NCBI GenBank assembly: GCA_049416425.1
Contig: JBMSHD010000122.1
Coordinates: 1 to 6,067, forward strand
DNA length: 6,067 nt
Direction of reading: 5' to 3'
Source: JBMSHD01 sp049416425
GTDB lineage: Bacteria > Pseudomonadota > Gammaproteobacteria > Francisellales > Francisellaceae
Of the stretch, positions 5,389 through 6,067 are shown in pieces; the first letter of the stretch is position 1, and every line of letters starts with the position of its first letter. A program made the translations under genes and the position numbers. Under the pieces are notes generated by a model, which did no database searches, had not been told where the DNA came from, and was given only the letters and a program-made list of their open reading frames with translations.

Positions 5389-6067
5389 TTAGTTAGTCAG
5401 GGGACACTCGACAATCTGATATGTCAAATCTCTGCCATCTCTCATTACAACTGTAGCCTTTGGCTGACCAGATGAGAATAGAAGGTGAATGGCTTCAACC
5501 TCATTTTCTTCTATAGCTTCCTTATGCATTTCATCTAGTCTGCTATTAATAATAGCAAAATCTTCGTCATTATATGGTATCCCGCTATCATCAGGAAAGT
5601 AACTTCTGACGATACCCTCGTCCTCAGGCTTAAGTGCTTCATTATAGCTTACTGTACCATTTGATGTTCTTAGTAAGTTTGTGGAGTCGGAAATTTCTGC
5701 TTCTGTAATCTCGCTCCAATAAGGAACACTGCCCCATGCAGCCAAAGCTAAAACATTAGACCCCACCATCAGTCCAAAAGAAATATGATTAAGCGTTCTC
5801 TTAGAGGATGAAGAAGGGAATAAAGAAGTCATTATAGCTCCCATTCCTGATAGGAACGTTGATGCACCGACTACTCCTATAGACCCACCAGACATCATTA
5901 CTGGGATGGATATCAGAGATCCAAATAAAGATCCAGCAAGAATTACCCCTTTCGGCACCTTAAAATGTCCTGTCGGATCATTGTAGCCGATCGGATTTCC
6001 TCCTGCATAATTAAAGGCATTTTCTGTGTTTTTCCCTGAAAATGCCGATAAACTATCGGCCTGCATA
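5389..6067 (-). CDS. RHS-core protein with three-helix membrane domain and long soluble tail (5' end outside window)
   Basis: Only the last 225 full codons are visible; the first Met seen is the internal Met of FMQADS in the RHS core, not a start, so the gene begins beyond the right edge. Visible residues 1-34 are the core end (QADS, GGNPIGYNDPTGHF). A hydrophobic domain follows with probable membrane segments near 41-60, 61-84 and 96-113, including RTLNHISFGLM at 90-100, homologous in layout to both mini-proteins downstream. Unlike them it continues with a hydrophilic tail of about 110 residues (115-225), rich in Asp and Glu. The tail is probably mixed helix and strand (EDFAIINSRLDEMHKEAIEE, then KATVVMRDGRDLTYQIV) and I do not recognise it. 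By analogy the missing part could be just a signal peptide and about 110 residues, or a long YD region; the window cannot decide. It is the first visible gene of the RHS run. Confidence 0.8.
   Translation of the reverse strand, partial: MQADSLSAFSGKNTENAFNYAGGNPIGYNDPTGHFKVPKGVILAGSLFGSLISIPVMMSGGSIGVVGASTFLSGMGAIMTSLFPSSSSKRTLNHISFGLMVGSNVLALAAWGSVPYWSEITEAEISDSTNLLRTSNGTVSYNEALKPEDEGIVRSYFPDDSGIPYNDEDFAIINSRLDEMHKEAIEENEVEAIHLLFSSGQPKATVVMRDGRDLTYQIVECPLTN
5960..6067 (-). repeat. RHS-core DNA repeat, copy 3 (108 bp visible, cut by window edge)
   Basis: This block encodes the QADS-to-HFK part of the core in the partial RHS gene. By hand it differs from copy 2 at 2 of 108 positions. It lies about 3.4 kb from copy 2 in the same orientation, with the 769-residue gene between. 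Direct copies of this length and identity are substrates for homologous recombination that could delete or duplicate the intervening genes. Confidence 0.88.

Noticed and set aside
5389..6066. Taking the first visible Met (QADS core) as the true start of the right-edge gene
   Set aside because: The same Met is internal (FMQADS) in both complete paralogues, and the frame stays open to the window edge, so the start lies outside.
1268..6067. Gene array as an integron cassette array
   Set aside because: Gaps of 47-98 bp hold no attC-like paired core sites (RYYYAAC/GTTRRRY), and the repeats lie inside coding sequence.

Overview
The window is an AT-rich stretch (roughly 40% G+C by eye) in which all five genes lie on the minus strand. 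It looks like accessory DNA from a Gram-negative, polysaccharide-degrading bacterium, most plausibly a marine gammaproteobacterium. That guess rests on Sec signal peptides with SPase I sites, a CBM2-FN3 secreted carbohydrate-active protein, and low G+C. No gene here fixes the taxon.

In transcription order (high to low coordinates) there is first a run of four RHS/YD-type genes. These are the 3' part of an RHS-core protein cut by the right edge (5389-6067), a complete 769-residue exported YD-repeat protein with a divergent RHS core (3026-5335), and two complete miniature exported RHS-core proteins of 255 and 283 residues (2211-2978 and 1268-2119). Gaps are only 53, 47 and 91 bp, so they may form one operon whose main promoter lies beyond the right edge. 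After a 98-bp very AT-rich gap carrying a good sigma70-like promoter comes a separate gene for a secreted CBM2-FN3 protein (24-1169). Its catalytic-type BNR_4/beta-propeller domain stops early.

The most interesting part is the RHS array. The small proteins are not silent 3' fragments of a large rhs gene. Each complete one has its own Shine-Dalgarno site and signal peptide, then only the last YD-like strand, the RHS core ending in DPTGHF, and a hydrophobic C-terminal domain. That domain has three predicted membrane segments and a shared K/R-x-I/L-N-H/R-x-S-F-G motif. The 212-bp block encoding the core is about 94-98% identical between copies, while the DNA on both sides diverges sharply, as expected for recent duplication, gene conversion or cassette exchange. 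No immunity-like gene separates the members, which argues against a classical toxin/immunity layout. I infer a family of exported, probably membrane-inserting RHS-core mini-proteins accompanying one exported YD-repeat protein. Their function is unknown.
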